From contig NZ_JALZWP010000004.1 of NCBI RefSeq assembly GCF_023336755.1, forward strand, positions 62,001-126,000: a DNA stretch of 64,000 nt. Direction: 5' to 3'. This stretch comes from Roseinatronobacter domitianus. Lineage in GTDB: Bacteria > Pseudomonadota > Alphaproteobacteria > Rhodobacterales > Rhodobacteraceae. Numbering within the stretch: the first letter of the stretch is position 1; each line of letters starts with the position of its first letter. The position numbers and the translations under genes were made by a program. A model generated the notes under the pieces. It was given only the letters and a program-made list of their open reading frames with translations. It ran no database searches and was not told the DNA's origin. Shown here in pieces: positions 35,020-43,826 of the stretch.

Positions 35020-35592
35020 ATGTTTTACAAGGACGAGCGTCTTGCGCTCTTTATAGACGGTTCAAACCTCTATGCCGCCGGTAAGGCGCTGGGGTTCGAT
35101 ATCGACTACAAACTGCTGCGGCAGGAATTCATGCGTCGCGGAAAATTGCTGCGCGCCTTTTACTATACCGCGTTGTTGGAAAACGACGAATATTCTCCGA
35201 TCCGCCCGCTGGTCGATTGGCTGCATTACAACGGCTACAGCATGGTGACGAAAGCTGCCAAGGAATACACAGACTCCATGGGTCGCCGGAAAGTCAAAGG
35301 CAACATGGATATCGAGCTGGCCGTAGACGCGATGGAACTCGCGCCCCGGCTGGACCATGCTGTGCTGTTCTCTGGCGATGGGGATTTCCGCCCATTGGTC
35401 GAGTCGCTGCAACGCCAAGGCGTTCGCGTCTCGGTCGTGTCCACGATCCGCAGCCAACCGCCAATGATCGCGGATGAATTGCGGCGTCAGGCTGACAATT
35501 TCATCGAACTTGATGAACTGCGCGATGTGATCGGCCGCCCCCCGCGTGAGCCGCGTTTTGAACCCAACGCAGAACGGGTCGAAGCAGACTGA
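35020..35592 (+). CDS. NYN domain (LabA/DUF88-like) protein, probable ribonuclease
   Basis: 190 residues of the NYN fold related to PIN nucleases. The acidic metal site is FIDGSNLYAAG (about D14), KGNMDIELAVDAM (about D91) and LFSGDGDFRPLVE (about D115 and D117). No membrane or regulatory domain. Related proteins are thought to cleave RNA; the target is unknown. The start at 35020 follows AAGGAAG. Divergent from folK and ended by a terminator. Confidence 0.87.
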   Translation: MFYKDERLALFIDGSNLYAAGKALGFDIDYKLLRQEFMRRGKLLRAFYYTALLENDEYSPIRPLVDWLHYNGYSMVTKAAKEYTDSMGRRKVKGNMDIELAVDAMELAPRLDHAVLFSGDGDFRPLVESLQRQGVRVSVVSTIRSQPPMIADELRRQADNFIELDELRDVIGRPPREPRFEPNAERVEAD

Positions 35593-35603
35593 ATACGACA
35601 AAG

Positions 35604-35631
35604 GGCGCTCGCAACCATGCGGGCGCCTTTT
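35604..35631 (+). terminator. Rho-independent terminator after the NYN gene
   Basis: Ten-base stem GGCGCTCGCA (35604-35613) and TGCGGGCGCC (35618-35627) with one G-T pair and an ACCA loop, followed by TTTT. It starts 11 bases after the stop codon. Confidence 0.85.
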
Positions 35632-35707
35632 CGCCAGACAGCAATAGCATCGTTAAAACGTGTCGCGCAAACATGTGAACCGGTTCTGCGCGGGCACGCC
35701 GGACACG

Positions 35708-36481
35708 CTAAACCCCAAAAGCACGGCGCAACAGATTCAGACCCAGAAACACCATCATCACAAGGGTCCAACGCCGGAAGCGCGCTGCATCCAACCGGTC
35801 TTGCACACGGTAGCCCAGCGCAAGCCCCAAGACCGCAGGCACAACGAGCAGCGCCGAAAAGGTCACGCTGCGCGCGGTCAGGATGCCCGATGCCGCATGG
35901 CCGGCCACCATGGCGACCGCACCGACCAGAAACACCACACCCAAAATGCGCACCATGTCACGTTTCACGGTATCGACCGCGATCAGATAGGCAATCACCG
36001 GCGGCCCCCAGACACCCGACACTCCACCATAAAGCCCGCCAATAGCGCCGCTAAGCCACTGCCCGCGCCGACGTCTGGCAACAGGAACGACCCATGTCTT
36101 TCCGGCCAGCTGCGACAGCGCAAAGGCGCAGATCGGGCCGCCCAACAGCGCCAACAGCAGTGGCTCTGAGACGAAGGGCACCAGTTGCGCGCTGGCCAGC
36201 AGGCACAGGACCAACGCCGCCAACATCCGCCAATGGGCAAGCACAGACCCCCAGGCCGCGGGCCACCCTTGCCGCAATGCTTGCGACAGATTGGTGACAA
36301 GCGTGGGCAGGATCAGCCCGGCCAAGGCCAGATCAACCGGCATCAGGCTGCCAAGACCAGAGATCATAATCATCGGCAGCGCAAAACCCAGCGCGCCCTT
36401 TACCAAGCCCGCAGCGAAGGCGATGAGCATGGCACCCAGCAGCAAAGCAGGCGTCAGGGCTTCGGGTAGAAAAGCAGACAT
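35708..36481 (-). CDS. TSUP (TauE/SafE) family permease
   Basis: 257-residue membrane protein with about eight helices in two repeats. GLVKGALGFALPMIMISGLG and SGAIGGLYGGVSGVWGPPVIAYL are the repeat motifs of sulfite exporter TauE/SafE. Substrates of related proteins are sulfite, sulfoacetate or other organosulfur anions; none is indicated here. Divergent from mcd across 186 bp. Confidence 0.85.
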   Translation of the reverse strand: MSAFLPEALTPALLLGAMLIAFAAGLVKGALGFALPMIMISGLGSLMPVDLALAGLILPTLVTNLSQALRQGWPAAWGSVLAHWRMLAALVLCLLASAQLVPFVSEPLLLALLGGPICAFALSQLAGKTWVVPVARRRRGQWLSGAIGGLYGGVSGVWGPPVIAYLIAVDTVKRDMVRILGVVFLVGAVAMVAGHAASGILTARSVTFSALLVVPAVLGLALGYRVQDRLDAARFRRWTLVMMVFLGLNLLRRAFGV

Positions 36482-36667
36482 GAAACGTGTTTCCCGTTTT
36501 TGGGTATGCTATACAGGTGAACTATTCCGGCTGCACGCCCGAAACGCGGTGCGACATTTTCGGCAAGCTTTGTCGTCCTTATTGAATTTTTCTTGCTCTG
36601 GCGTTGCAGAGGCTCTATGTCATGCTGCAACTGCAAATATTGTTCCGACCAAACGCGGAGAGCGACG

Positions 36668-38344
36668 ATGCCCCATGATGGACAGATGATGCCAACCACC
36701 CTGCTGCCCGACCTGCTGGCACTGACACGTTCGGCCATCACCCCGGCTGAGACCGTTCTGAACAAGGTCACCGCAGCCGTGCGCGGCCGAGTCGCACCTG
36801 CGGGCAAGGTAGACGGTGCCCTTTTGGAAGCCGATCAACATGCCGCACATGGCTTGGCATGGCTGGCCACCTATGTCGAAAGCCTGCGCCAGATGCAGGC
36901 CTGGGCCGACAAGCTGGACGGCGAGGGCCGCTTCGGAGAGATGGAAGCCCTGATTCACCAGATCGCCTTCGGGGAATACCTGCAACAGATCGCAGGCGGC
37001 ATCCCGATGAACCAAACCGAAATCGTGCGCATGGCTGATATGGGGCTGGATTGGGCTGACCTGTCCGAGTTCCAGACCGAAGCCGTGCGCAGCTTGCGTG
37101 AAAGCGGAAATACCGATGCCGCGCGGATGCGTCTGGTTGAGTTGATGCGCGAAAACCATGGCCGCGCGACCTTTGGCGCAACCGGGCTGGATGAAGAACT
37201 GGAAATGATCCGCGACCAGTTCCGCCGCTATTCGGACGAACAGATCGCGCCCCACGCGCATGAATGGCACCTGAAGGACGAATTGATCCCGATGGACGTG
37301 ATCGAGCAACTGGCCGAAATGGGCGTATTCGGTCTGACCATCCCGGAAGAGTTCGGCGGTTTGGGCATGCCGAAATCTTCGATGGTTGTTGTGTCGGAAG
37401 AATTGTCGCGTGGCTATATCGGCGTGGGCAGCCTTGGCACCCGCACCGAGATTGCCGCCGAGTTGGTCATCTGCGGCGGCACCCAAGAGCAAAAAGAGCA
37501 CTGGCTGCCCAAGCTGTCCTCGGGTGAGATTTTGCCGACCGCCGTGTTCACCGAACCCAACACCGGGTCGGATCTTGGCGCGTTGCGCACCCGCGCGGTC
37601 AAGACGGGCGACGACTGGGAAATCACCGGTAACAAGACCTGGATCACCCACGCCACGCGCACGCATGTCATGACCGTTCTGGCGCGCACCGTGCCTGACA
37701 CGACAGATTATCGCGGCTTGTCGATGTTCCTGGCCGAAAAGACGCCGGGCACCGACGAACACCCCTTCCCCACCCCCGGCATGACCGGCGGAGAGATCGA
37801 GGTGCTAGGCTATCGCGGCATGAAAGAATACGAACTGGCCTTTGATGGTTTCAAGGTTGACGGCGCGAACCTGCTGGGCGGTGTCGAGGGCCAAGGCTTC
37901 AAGCAGTTGATGCAGACTTTCGAATCCGCGCGCATCCAGACCGCGGCACGCGCAATTGGCGTGGCGCAAAACGCGCTGGAAGTGTCGATGCAATATGCCG
38001 AAGATCGCAAGCAATTCGGCAAGTCACTGATCGAATTTCCCCGCGTCGCAGCCAAGCTGGCGATGATGGCAGTAGAAATCATGGTCGCGCGCCAGTTGAC
38101 CTATTACAGCGCCAACGAGAAAGACGCCGAGCGCCGCTGCGACGTTGAAGCAGGCATGGCGAAACTGCTGGGCGCCCGCGTGGCCTGGGCTTGCGCAGAT
38201 AACGGCTTGCAAATTCATGGTGGCAACGGTTTCGCGCTGGAATACCAGATCAGCCGCATCCTGTGCGACGCGCGCATCCTGAACATCTTTGAAGGAGCTG
38301 CCGAAATTCAGGCGCAGGTCATCGCCCGCCGTCTACTGGGCTAA
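36668..38344 (+). CDS. mcd: (2S)-methylsuccinyl-CoA dehydrogenase
   Basis: 558-residue FAD acyl-CoA dehydrogenase. It oxidises methylsuccinyl-CoA to mesaconyl-CoA in the ethylmalonyl-CoA pathway for acetate and C2 assimilation. It has an extra N-terminal domain of about 150 residues before the usual fold (LTIPEEFGGLGMPKSSM, FTEPNTGSDLGALRTRAV, ENGLQIHG-like DNGLQIHGGNGFALEYQ), and this extension is characteristic of Mcd. The start at 36668 follows GGAGAG. Other pathway genes (ccr, ecm) are not in the window. Monocistronic with its own terminator. Confidence 0.88.
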   Translation: MPHDGQMMPTTLLPDLLALTRSAITPAETVLNKVTAAVRGRVAPAGKVDGALLEADQHAAHGLAWLATYVESLRQMQAWADKLDGEGRFGEMEALIHQIAFGEYLQQIAGGIPMNQTEIVRMADMGLDWADLSEFQTEAVRSLRESGNTDAARMRLVELMRENHGRATFGATGLDEELEMIRDQFRRYSDEQIAPHAHEWHLKDELIPMDVIEQLAEMGVFGLTIPEEFGGLGMPKSSMVVVSEELSRGYIGVGSLGTRTEIAAELVICGGTQEQKEHWLPKLSSGEILPTAVFTEPNTGSDLGALRTRAVKTGDDWEITGNKTWITHATRTHVMTVLARTVPDTTDYRGLSMFLAEKTPGTDEHPFPTPGMTGGEIEVLGYRGMKEYELAFDGFKVDGANLLGGVEGQGFKQLMQTFESARIQTAARAIGVAQNALEVSMQYAEDRKQFGKSLIEFPRVAAKLAMMAVEIMVARQLTYYSANEKDAERRCDVEAGMAKLLGARVAWACADNGLQIHGGNGFALEYQISRILCDARILNIFEGAAEIQAQVIARRLLG

Positions 38345-38364
38345 GGCAGGCGACACGTTTCCTG

Positions 38365-38397
38365 AAAACCCCTCGCAATCGCTTGCGGGGGGTTTTT
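38365..38397 (+). terminator. Rho-independent terminator of mcd
   Basis: AAAACCCCTCGCAA (38365-38378) pairs with TTGCGGGGGGTTTT around a TCGC loop, ending in TTTTT. It begins 21 bases after the stop codon. The A/T flanks could also serve the convergent anbu gene. Confidence 0.9.
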
Positions 38398-38424
38398 CTT
38401 TGCGCCCGGAACGCGCTCTCCGCG

Positions 38425-39162
38425 TCACATGTCGAAACTGTAATCCGGCAGGCTGTCGAGCGCGGCTTTCAGCTTGTCGCCCCAATCTTGCGAAACCGAT
38501 TGGAAATACGGATCATCCAAGGCAATGCGCCCGGTGCGCCCGGTGCTGAAACTGTCTGCGGCATAGAAATGGTAGTCAAAGGGCGCGCCGACGCTCAGAT
38601 TGGCCTTCACGGTCGAATCGAAGCTGACCAGAAGCAGCTTCATTACCTCTTCAAAACTCATGCCCGCATCGAAGGCGCGCACGAGGATGGGACGGCCATA
38701 TTTCGTCTCTCCAATCTGGAAAAACGGGGTGTCGGCGCTGGCTTCGATGAAATTGCCTTCTGGATACACCATGAACAGACGCGGCGCGCTGCCCTTGACC
38801 TGTCCGCCCACTAACAAGGTTGCCTTGAACGCGGATTCCGATTGCAGGCCACCGCTGCTATGCTGGCCGATCACCTCGCGCAGAGTCTCTGCCACCATGC
38901 GCACGGCCTGGAACATGGACGGCACGCCCAGAAGCGCAGGGGTGCGCTCATCCGGCGATTTGGCGCGTTCTTCCAACAAGCTGACCACCGCCTGCGTGGT
39001 GGCCAGATTGCCCGCCGACATCAGCGTGATGACGCATTCGCCAGGGTTTTCCCAGATCGTCATCTTGCGGAAGGTCGAGATGTTATCCAACCCCGCGTTG
39101 GTCCGCGTGTCGGACATAAAGACCAGACCGCGCTCCAGCACCATTCCCACACAATAGGTCAC
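38425..39162 (-). CDS. Anbu (proteasome-type ancestral beta subunit)
   Basis: 245-residue Ntn-hydrolase-fold protein. The N-terminus MTYCVGMVLERGLVFMSDTR is that of Anbu, a bacterial homologue of the proteasome beta subunit and HslV, with Thr2 as the likely N-terminal nucleophile once Met is removed. Reported Anbu proteins assemble as large open rings; peptidase activity and substrates are unsettled. It is the last gene of a four-gene operon containing exactly the partners known for Anbu loci. HslV is excluded by length and neighbours. Confidence 0.9.
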   Translation of the reverse strand: MTYCVGMVLERGLVFMSDTRTNAGLDNISTFRKMTIWENPGECVITLMSAGNLATTQAVVSLLEERAKSPDERTPALLGVPSMFQAVRMVAETLREVIGQHSSGGLQSESAFKATLLVGGQVKGSAPRLFMVYPEGNFIEASADTPFFQIGETKYGRPILVRAFDAGMSFEEVMKLLLVSFDSTVKANLSVGAPFDYHFYAADSFSTGRTGRIALDDPYFQSVSQDWGDKLKAALDSLPDYSFDM

Positions 39163-39177
39163 GGTTGCTATCCTTTG

Positions 39178-39975
39178 TTATTGTTGGGCAACATCTATGC
39201 GAACCGATAACGACTCGCCCATGCCACCCGCATAGCGCCCAGATACAGGTGCGGCCTCGCGGTAGTCCAGCCCTGTTGCGATTCGAACATAGCGGGTGTC
39301 GGGCGATTGGCCGTTGGACACATCGAAACCGACCCAGCCCAAGCCCTCGACATACGCCTCGGCCCAAGCATGCATGGCGTCTTGCGCGGTTTGCTGGTCC
39401 AGCATCAGGTAGCCCGAAACGTAACGCGCAGGCACGCCCAACCGCCGCGCGCAGGCGATGAACACATGCGTGTGGTCCTGGCACACGCCGCGCCCGGCTT
39501 CGATGGCGTCCTCGGCGCTCCAACTTGGCTCGGATGCCCCGATCTCGAAGGTAATGCGCTCGCGGATGCCAGCGGACAGGTCGTGCAACCCCGCAAGGTC
39601 GGGACCAGCCCCGATGTCGCGCGTCAAAGCCCGGACGCCACTGCGTGCCAGTGTGCGCGGGGTTTCACGCAGGTAGAGCCATAGAGGCACTGGCCCTCTA
39701 TGCGGACCGACAATGCCGGAATCGTCCGACAACTCCACCTCGCCTCGGCTGGTTACAGACAGCTTTCGCGTGCCGGGTTCAAAACTAAGCAGCTCGACGA
39801 CATTGTGGTGATGATCTTCGAAACTCAGTTCCTTGACCCCGCCATCCACCACGGTCTGCCAATGCAACACGTGCTGGAACCGCACCGATTTCGGCGTTTT
39901 ACGCAGTTGTTGCAGACCATAGCTGATCGGGGTCTCGAAAGAATAGATCGTCTGGTGTTCGATTTTCAGGCGCAT
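39178..39975 (-). CDS. Transglutaminase-like protein of the Anbu operon
   Basis: 265 residues. N-terminal beta domain (about 1-140) followed by a papain-like transglutaminase core with the cysteine in GRGVCQDHTHVFIACAR (about C173), histidine in AMHAWAEAYV and aspartate in GWVGFDVSNG. The triad is complete. Family members may cleave or ligate peptide or isopeptide bonds. It lies 15 bp before anbu and 4 bp after the alpha-E gene. Confidence 0.9.
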   Translation of the reverse strand: MRLKIEHQTIYSFETPISYGLQQLRKTPKSVRFQHVLHWQTVVDGGVKELSFEDHHHNVVELLSFEPGTRKLSVTSRGEVELSDDSGIVGPHRGPVPLWLYLRETPRTLARSGVRALTRDIGAGPDLAGLHDLSAGIRERITFEIGASEPSWSAEDAIEAGRGVCQDHTHVFIACARRLGVPARYVSGYLMLDQQTAQDAMHAWAEAYVEGLGWVGFDVSNGQSPDTRYVRIATGLDYREAAPVSGRYAGGMGESLSVRIDVAQQ

Positions 39976-39979
39976 GAGC

Positions 39980-40921
39980 TTACTCGTAGAAGCGGAAATC
40001 TATCTCGACCTGCCGAGCGATCCGGCTCAGTTGACCAAGGATTTCCTCTATGAATTGATGCAAGCCGCATTCGAACACGGCAGCGATGTCATGGCTCAGA
40101 TATTGCCGTTCCAGATGGTCCACCATCGCAAGCGAGGGCAACTGCCCGTCTATACCCTTGTGCAAATAGTGAAGGTTCGAGCGCAACTTGTCCACGCAGA
40201 AGGCCAGCGATCGCGGCATCCGCTTGTTCAGCACCAGAAACTCCGTGATCTCTGCCGGGCCACCGCCCGCGCCATATTCCATGCGAAAGCCCCCGCGCGC
40301 AGACACCGCGCGCAGGATCGTCTCCCATTGCACGTTGTCCAGCGAGGTGCCCACGGCACTGACAGAGGGCAACAACACATAGTATTTCACATCTAGAATC
40401 CGGGCGGTGTTGTCGGCGCGCTCCAGAAATGTTCCAAGGCGCACGAAATCATAGATTTCGTTGCGCAGCATGGTGCCATGCGTCATGCCACGTACCAAAG
40501 ACGTATGTTGCCGGATCTCGCGCAACACATCGGGCAGATCGCGCTCAGAGACCTTGCGCGCCAGATTCTCGCGGATGCGCATATAGGCGGCGTTGGTTGC
40601 GGCCCAGACCTCTCCGGTCAGTGCGGTGCGCACCAGCCGCGCGTTGTGCCGGGCGGATTCGATGCAGGACAGCACCGAAGACGGGTTTGCGCGCGACCGT
40701 AGCATCCAGTCCACCGCCGCGTCGCGCGTGACGGTATCGTTTTCGCGGTCGAATGCCCCTTTCACCCCGGCTGATTGCAAGATGGATGTCCATTCCGCAT
40801 CGCCGGCTTCCAACCGGGTCAGGGCAATGCGCTGGCCTGCTTCGATCAGGCGGGCAGTGTTTTCGGCGCGTTCCAGATAGCGATACATCCAGAACAGGCC
40901 ACCGGCGGTTTTCCCAAGCAT
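39980..40921 (-). CDS. Alpha-E domain protein
   Basis: 313 residues, almost entirely helical, starting MLGKTAGGLFWMYRYLERAE, which is typical for alpha-E (DUF403). Conserved blocks include FLERADNTARILDVKYY and HYLHKGIDG. No enzymatic motif is known; it always accompanies the transglutaminase and the ATP-grasp protein and may be a structural or substrate partner. 4 bp from each neighbour. Confidence 0.9.
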   Translation of the reverse strand: MLGKTAGGLFWMYRYLERAENTARLIEAGQRIALTRLEAGDAEWTSILQSAGVKGAFDRENDTVTRDAAVDWMLRSRANPSSVLSCIESARHNARLVRTALTGEVWAATNAAYMRIRENLARKVSERDLPDVLREIRQHTSLVRGMTHGTMLRNEIYDFVRLGTFLERADNTARILDVKYYVLLPSVSAVGTSLDNVQWETILRAVSARGGFRMEYGAGGGPAEITEFLVLNKRMPRSLAFCVDKLRSNLHYLHKGIDGQLPSLAMVDHLERQYLSHDIAAVFECGLHQFIEEILGQLSRIARQVEIDFRFYE

Positions 40922-40925
40922 CGCG

Positions 40926-42350
40926 TTACTCCTCCAGCACCCAAGTGTCCTTGGTGCCCCCGCCTTGGCTGGAATTGACCACCAAAGACCCTTTTTTCAG
41001 CGCCACCCGTGTCAGCCCGCCCGGCGTAATCTTCACCCCGTTCGGATTGACCAGCACGAAGGGGCGCAGATCGACATGGCGCGGCGCAAGCCCGGACCGC
41101 GCGAAGATCGGCACGGTCGACAGGCTAAGCGTGGGCTGCGCGATGTAATTGCCGGGCCGCGCTTTCAGCTTGCGGCGGAATTCGGAAATCTCTTTCTTGC
41201 TGGCGGTCGGCCCAATCAACATGCCGTAGCCACCAGAGCCGTGCACTTCTTTCACCACCAGATCGGCCAGATTGTCCAGCACATAGGCCAGATCATCGGG
41301 CTGCGAACAGCGCCATGTCGGCACATTTTGCAACAGGGGCCGCTCGCCTGTGTAGAATTCGACAATATCGGGCATGTAGCTGTAGATCGCCTTGTCGTCG
41401 GATATGCCGGTGCCCGGCGCATTGGCAATGGTAATGCCGCCTGCGCGATACACATCCATAATGCCGGGAATGCCCAGCGCGCTGTCGGGGTTGAAATTGA
41501 GCGGGTCAAGGAAATCGTCATCCACCCGACGATACAGAACATCAACCGGCGTATAGCCGCGCGTGGTGCGCATGGCGACACGGCCATCGACGACGCGCAG
41601 ATCATGGCCCTCGACCAGTTCGACCCCCATCTGATCGGCCAAGAAGGCGTGCTCGTAATAGGCAGAATTGAAAATACCCGGCGTCAGCACCGCGACCACG
41701 GGCTTGCCAGATGTGCCCCCCGGCGCGCAGGCCGCAAGCGAGCGGCGCAAATCCAGCGGGTAATTCTGCACTGGGCGCACACGGTTTTGCGAGAAAAGCT
41801 CCGGGAACATCTGCAACATCGTTTCGCGGTTTTCCAGCATGTAGCTGACACCGGACGGCGTCCGCGCGTTATCCTCCAGCACGAAAAATTCGCCCGGCCC
41901 GGTGCGCACAAGGTCGATACCGACAATATGCGTATAAACCCCGCCCGGCGGCTGCACGCCGATCATTTGCGGCAGATAGGCCTCATTTCCGGCGATCATA
42001 GATTCGGGCAAGCGGCCAGCTTTCACGATCTCGCGGTTATGATAAATGTCGTGAAGAAAGGCATTTATGGCGCGAACCCGCTGCTCGATCCCGCGCGACA
42101 ACTTGCTCCACTCATGCCCGGAAATGATACGCGGAATAATGTCAAAGGGGATCAGGCGTTCTTCGGCCTCTGCCCGGCCATAGACATTGAAGGTAATGCC
42201 GGTCAGCCGGAAAATCTCTTCGGCCTCGCGCTGCTTGGCGCGCAGCCTTGCGGGGTCTTCTTCGGCGAACCAATCGTGAAAGCCGCGATATGGATCGCGC
42301 AGCGTCGCGTCATGGCCCCACATCTCATCGAATGTCGCCCCATCGCTCAT
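40926..42350 (-). CDS. Circularly permuted type 2 ATP-grasp protein
   Basis: 474 residues of the CP_ATPgrasp_2 family: FNVYGRAEAEERLIPFDIIP, YTHIVGIDLVRTGPGEFFVL-type core, VKEVHGSGGYGMLIGP near 340 and HVDLRPFVLVNPNG. ATP-grasp enzymes form amide bonds through acyl phosphates, so with the transglutaminase it may make and break a peptide-like linkage. The start at 42350 follows AGGGG; the open frame to 42620 extends into the promoter region. First gene of the Anbu operon. Confidence 0.9.
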   Translation of the reverse strand: MSDGATFDEMWGHDATLRDPYRGFHDWFAEEDPARLRAKQREAEEIFRLTGITFNVYGRAEAEERLIPFDIIPRIISGHEWSKLSRGIEQRVRAINAFLHDIYHNREIVKAGRLPESMIAGNEAYLPQMIGVQPPGGVYTHIVGIDLVRTGPGEFFVLEDNARTPSGVSYMLENRETMLQMFPELFSQNRVRPVQNYPLDLRRSLAACAPGGTSGKPVVAVLTPGIFNSAYYEHAFLADQMGVELVEGHDLRVVDGRVAMRTTRGYTPVDVLYRRVDDDFLDPLNFNPDSALGIPGIMDVYRAGGITIANAPGTGISDDKAIYSYMPDIVEFYTGERPLLQNVPTWRCSQPDDLAYVLDNLADLVVKEVHGSGGYGMLIGPTASKKEISEFRRKLKARPGNYIAQPTLSLSTVPIFARSGLAPRHVDLRPFVLVNPNGVKITPGGLTRVALKKGSLVVNSSQGGGTKDTWVLEE

Positions 42351-42732
42351 GAACCAACCCCTCTGTCCGAAACATGCGGGTCGGCAGCGACACCCCCCGC
42401 AACTTGCAGTGTTTAATACTGCTATCATGTTGTAAATGCCGATGCGCGGTGTTTTCCATCCGCGCGAGAAAACAGCACCACGCGCCTGAAATTGAGGCAT
42501 CTGGCACGCTGCCCGCGACCAGACCCGCACCTTACACGCCACGCCCCCCGCAGGGACAAACGCTTCGGCAAGGCCACCATTCGCAAGGTTTGTCATGATT
42601 TTGTTACAAACATTCACCAAACAGTTGCATATCTCGCAAAGCTCACGCCCGGTTGCCGCCCGGACACCTTGTCAGGGCATTCTTTCGTCGCTCCGCGTGC
42701 CTGCTTAGGCCGCGCCCAAGAAGATCGCAGTC
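42351..42732. other. Divergent intergenic region between the Anbu operon and phoR
   Basis: 382 bp without a credible gene. The left part must hold the minus-strand promoter of the Anbu operon, but I could not pick -10/-35 elements with confidence. The right part is more AT-rich (42590-42640) and holds a PHO-box-like direct repeat about 125 bp before phoR. Confidence 0.6.
42590..42607 (+). promoter_or_regulatory. PHO-box-like repeat upstream of phoR
   Basis: TTGTCAT-GATT-TTGTTAC has two 7-base repeats spaced 11 bases apart, as in the PhoB consensus CTGTCAT-N4-CTGTCAT. Matches are 6/7 and 4/7. It is the only such repeat seen in this region and points toward phoR, consistent with autoregulation by PhoB. 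Confidence 0.5.
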
Positions 42733-43764
42733 ATGTCGCCAACAGCCTTCACCGCCCTGCTAGAAGCCTTTAGCGAACCGGTTTTGGTGGTTCGGCGCGA
42801 TGGCACTGTCGAAAATGCAAATACCGCTGCGGTGGAGCTGCTCGGCAAGCGGATCATGGGGGCGCAGCTTCGCGCCTTGCTGCGCCAACCGGACGTGACC
42901 GCCATGCTGGAACGCATGATTGCGGGCGCAGAAGAAGGGGCGGCCGCCTATGCCACCTCTGACGCCAGTGCCGAGCGCAACTGGAAAGTGACCGCCCGGC
43001 GCATGGATGCCGAAACCTTCGTCGTCAGCATACGCGACACGTCCGAACTGGAAGCGGCCGAAGCGCAGCGCCGCGATTTTGTGGCCAATGTCAGCCACGA
43101 GCTACGCTCGCCCCTGACAGTTCTGGCCGGTTTTCTTGAAACGTTACAAGGGGCTGCGGCGGATGACCCGCAGGCCCGCACCGAGTTTCTGTCGATCATG
43201 CAGGCCGAAACCGAACGTATGACCGGGCTGGTGGCCGACCTGCTGTCGCTGTCGCGGGTCGAAGCAAGCGCCCGCATCCGCCCGCGCGACCCGGTCGCCA
43301 TTGACATGGTCCTGCATGCCACCCTTGCGGCTTTGCGTCCGCAGATCGAACAGGCCGGGCTGCGCGTGACCTGTGACCTTCCAGACAATCTGCCTCCGGT
43401 GCCGGGTGATTACGATCAGCTTGTGCAAGTCTATCACAACCTGGTCGAAAACGCCCTGAAATATGGGGCCGATGGCGGCGCAATAGAGATCACCGGCGTG
43501 ATCGTGCCACGCCTGCCGGGGCTGGATGGCCCTGCCCTGCGCCTTGGTATCCGCGACCATGGCGAGGGAATTGACCCCATTCATATTCCCCGCCTGACCG
43601 AACGCTTCTACCGCGCAGACCGCGCCCGCTCGCGTCAAAGCGGCGGCACGGGGCTGGGGCTGGCCATCGTCAAACACATTCTGGGGCGCCATCGCGGACG
43701 GCTGATAATTCGCAGCCGTCCCGGCGAAGGCTCTACATTCGAGACCATTCTGCCGCTAAGCTGA
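42733..43764 (+). CDS. phoR: Phosphate-regulon sensor histidine kinase PhoR, without membrane segments
   Basis: 343 residues: PAS-like domain (about 5-95), HisKA with FVANVSHELRSPLTVLAGFL (phospho-acceptor His about 122), and HATPase with NLVENALKYG, DHGEGIDPIHIP and GGTGLGLAIVKHILGRH. It phosphorylates PhoB when phosphate is scarce. No hydrophobic helix is visible at the N-terminus, unlike E. coli PhoR, so it appears cytosolic. Upstream of phoU and phoB on the same strand. The assignment rests largely on this context. Confidence 0.88.
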   Translation: MSPTAFTALLEAFSEPVLVVRRDGTVENANTAAVELLGKRIMGAQLRALLRQPDVTAMLERMIAGAEEGAAAYATSDASAERNWKVTARRMDAETFVVSIRDTSELEAAEAQRRDFVANVSHELRSPLTVLAGFLETLQGAAADDPQARTEFLSIMQAETERMTGLVADLLSLSRVEASARIRPRDPVAIDMVLHATLAALRPQIEQAGLRVTCDLPDNLPPVPGDYDQLVQVYHNLVENALKYGADGGAIEITGVIVPRLPGLDGPALRLGIRDHGEGIDPIHIPRLTERFYRADRARSRQSGGTGLGLAIVKHILGRHRGRLIIRSRPGEGSTFETILPLS

Positions 43765-43767
43765 CAC

Positions 43768-43785
43768 CTGTCACGCAAACGTCAT
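43768..43785 (+). promoter_or_regulatory. PHO box before phoU
   Basis: CTGTCAC-GCAA-ACGTCAT: two 7-base repeats spaced 11 bases apart, matching CTGTCAT at 6/7 and 5/7. It lies 41 bases before the phoU start and immediately after the phoR stop. In related genomes the pst operon begins at this place. Confidence 0.6.
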
Positions 43786-43826
43786 ATCAAGGCGTTACAG
43801 CAGCACCACGCAAAAGGACACTTTAC

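Noticed and set aside
40965-42416. 483-codon plus-strand frame opposite the ATP-grasp gene
   Set aside because: Antisense shadow of a conserved family with many intact motifs; no ribosome site or domain.
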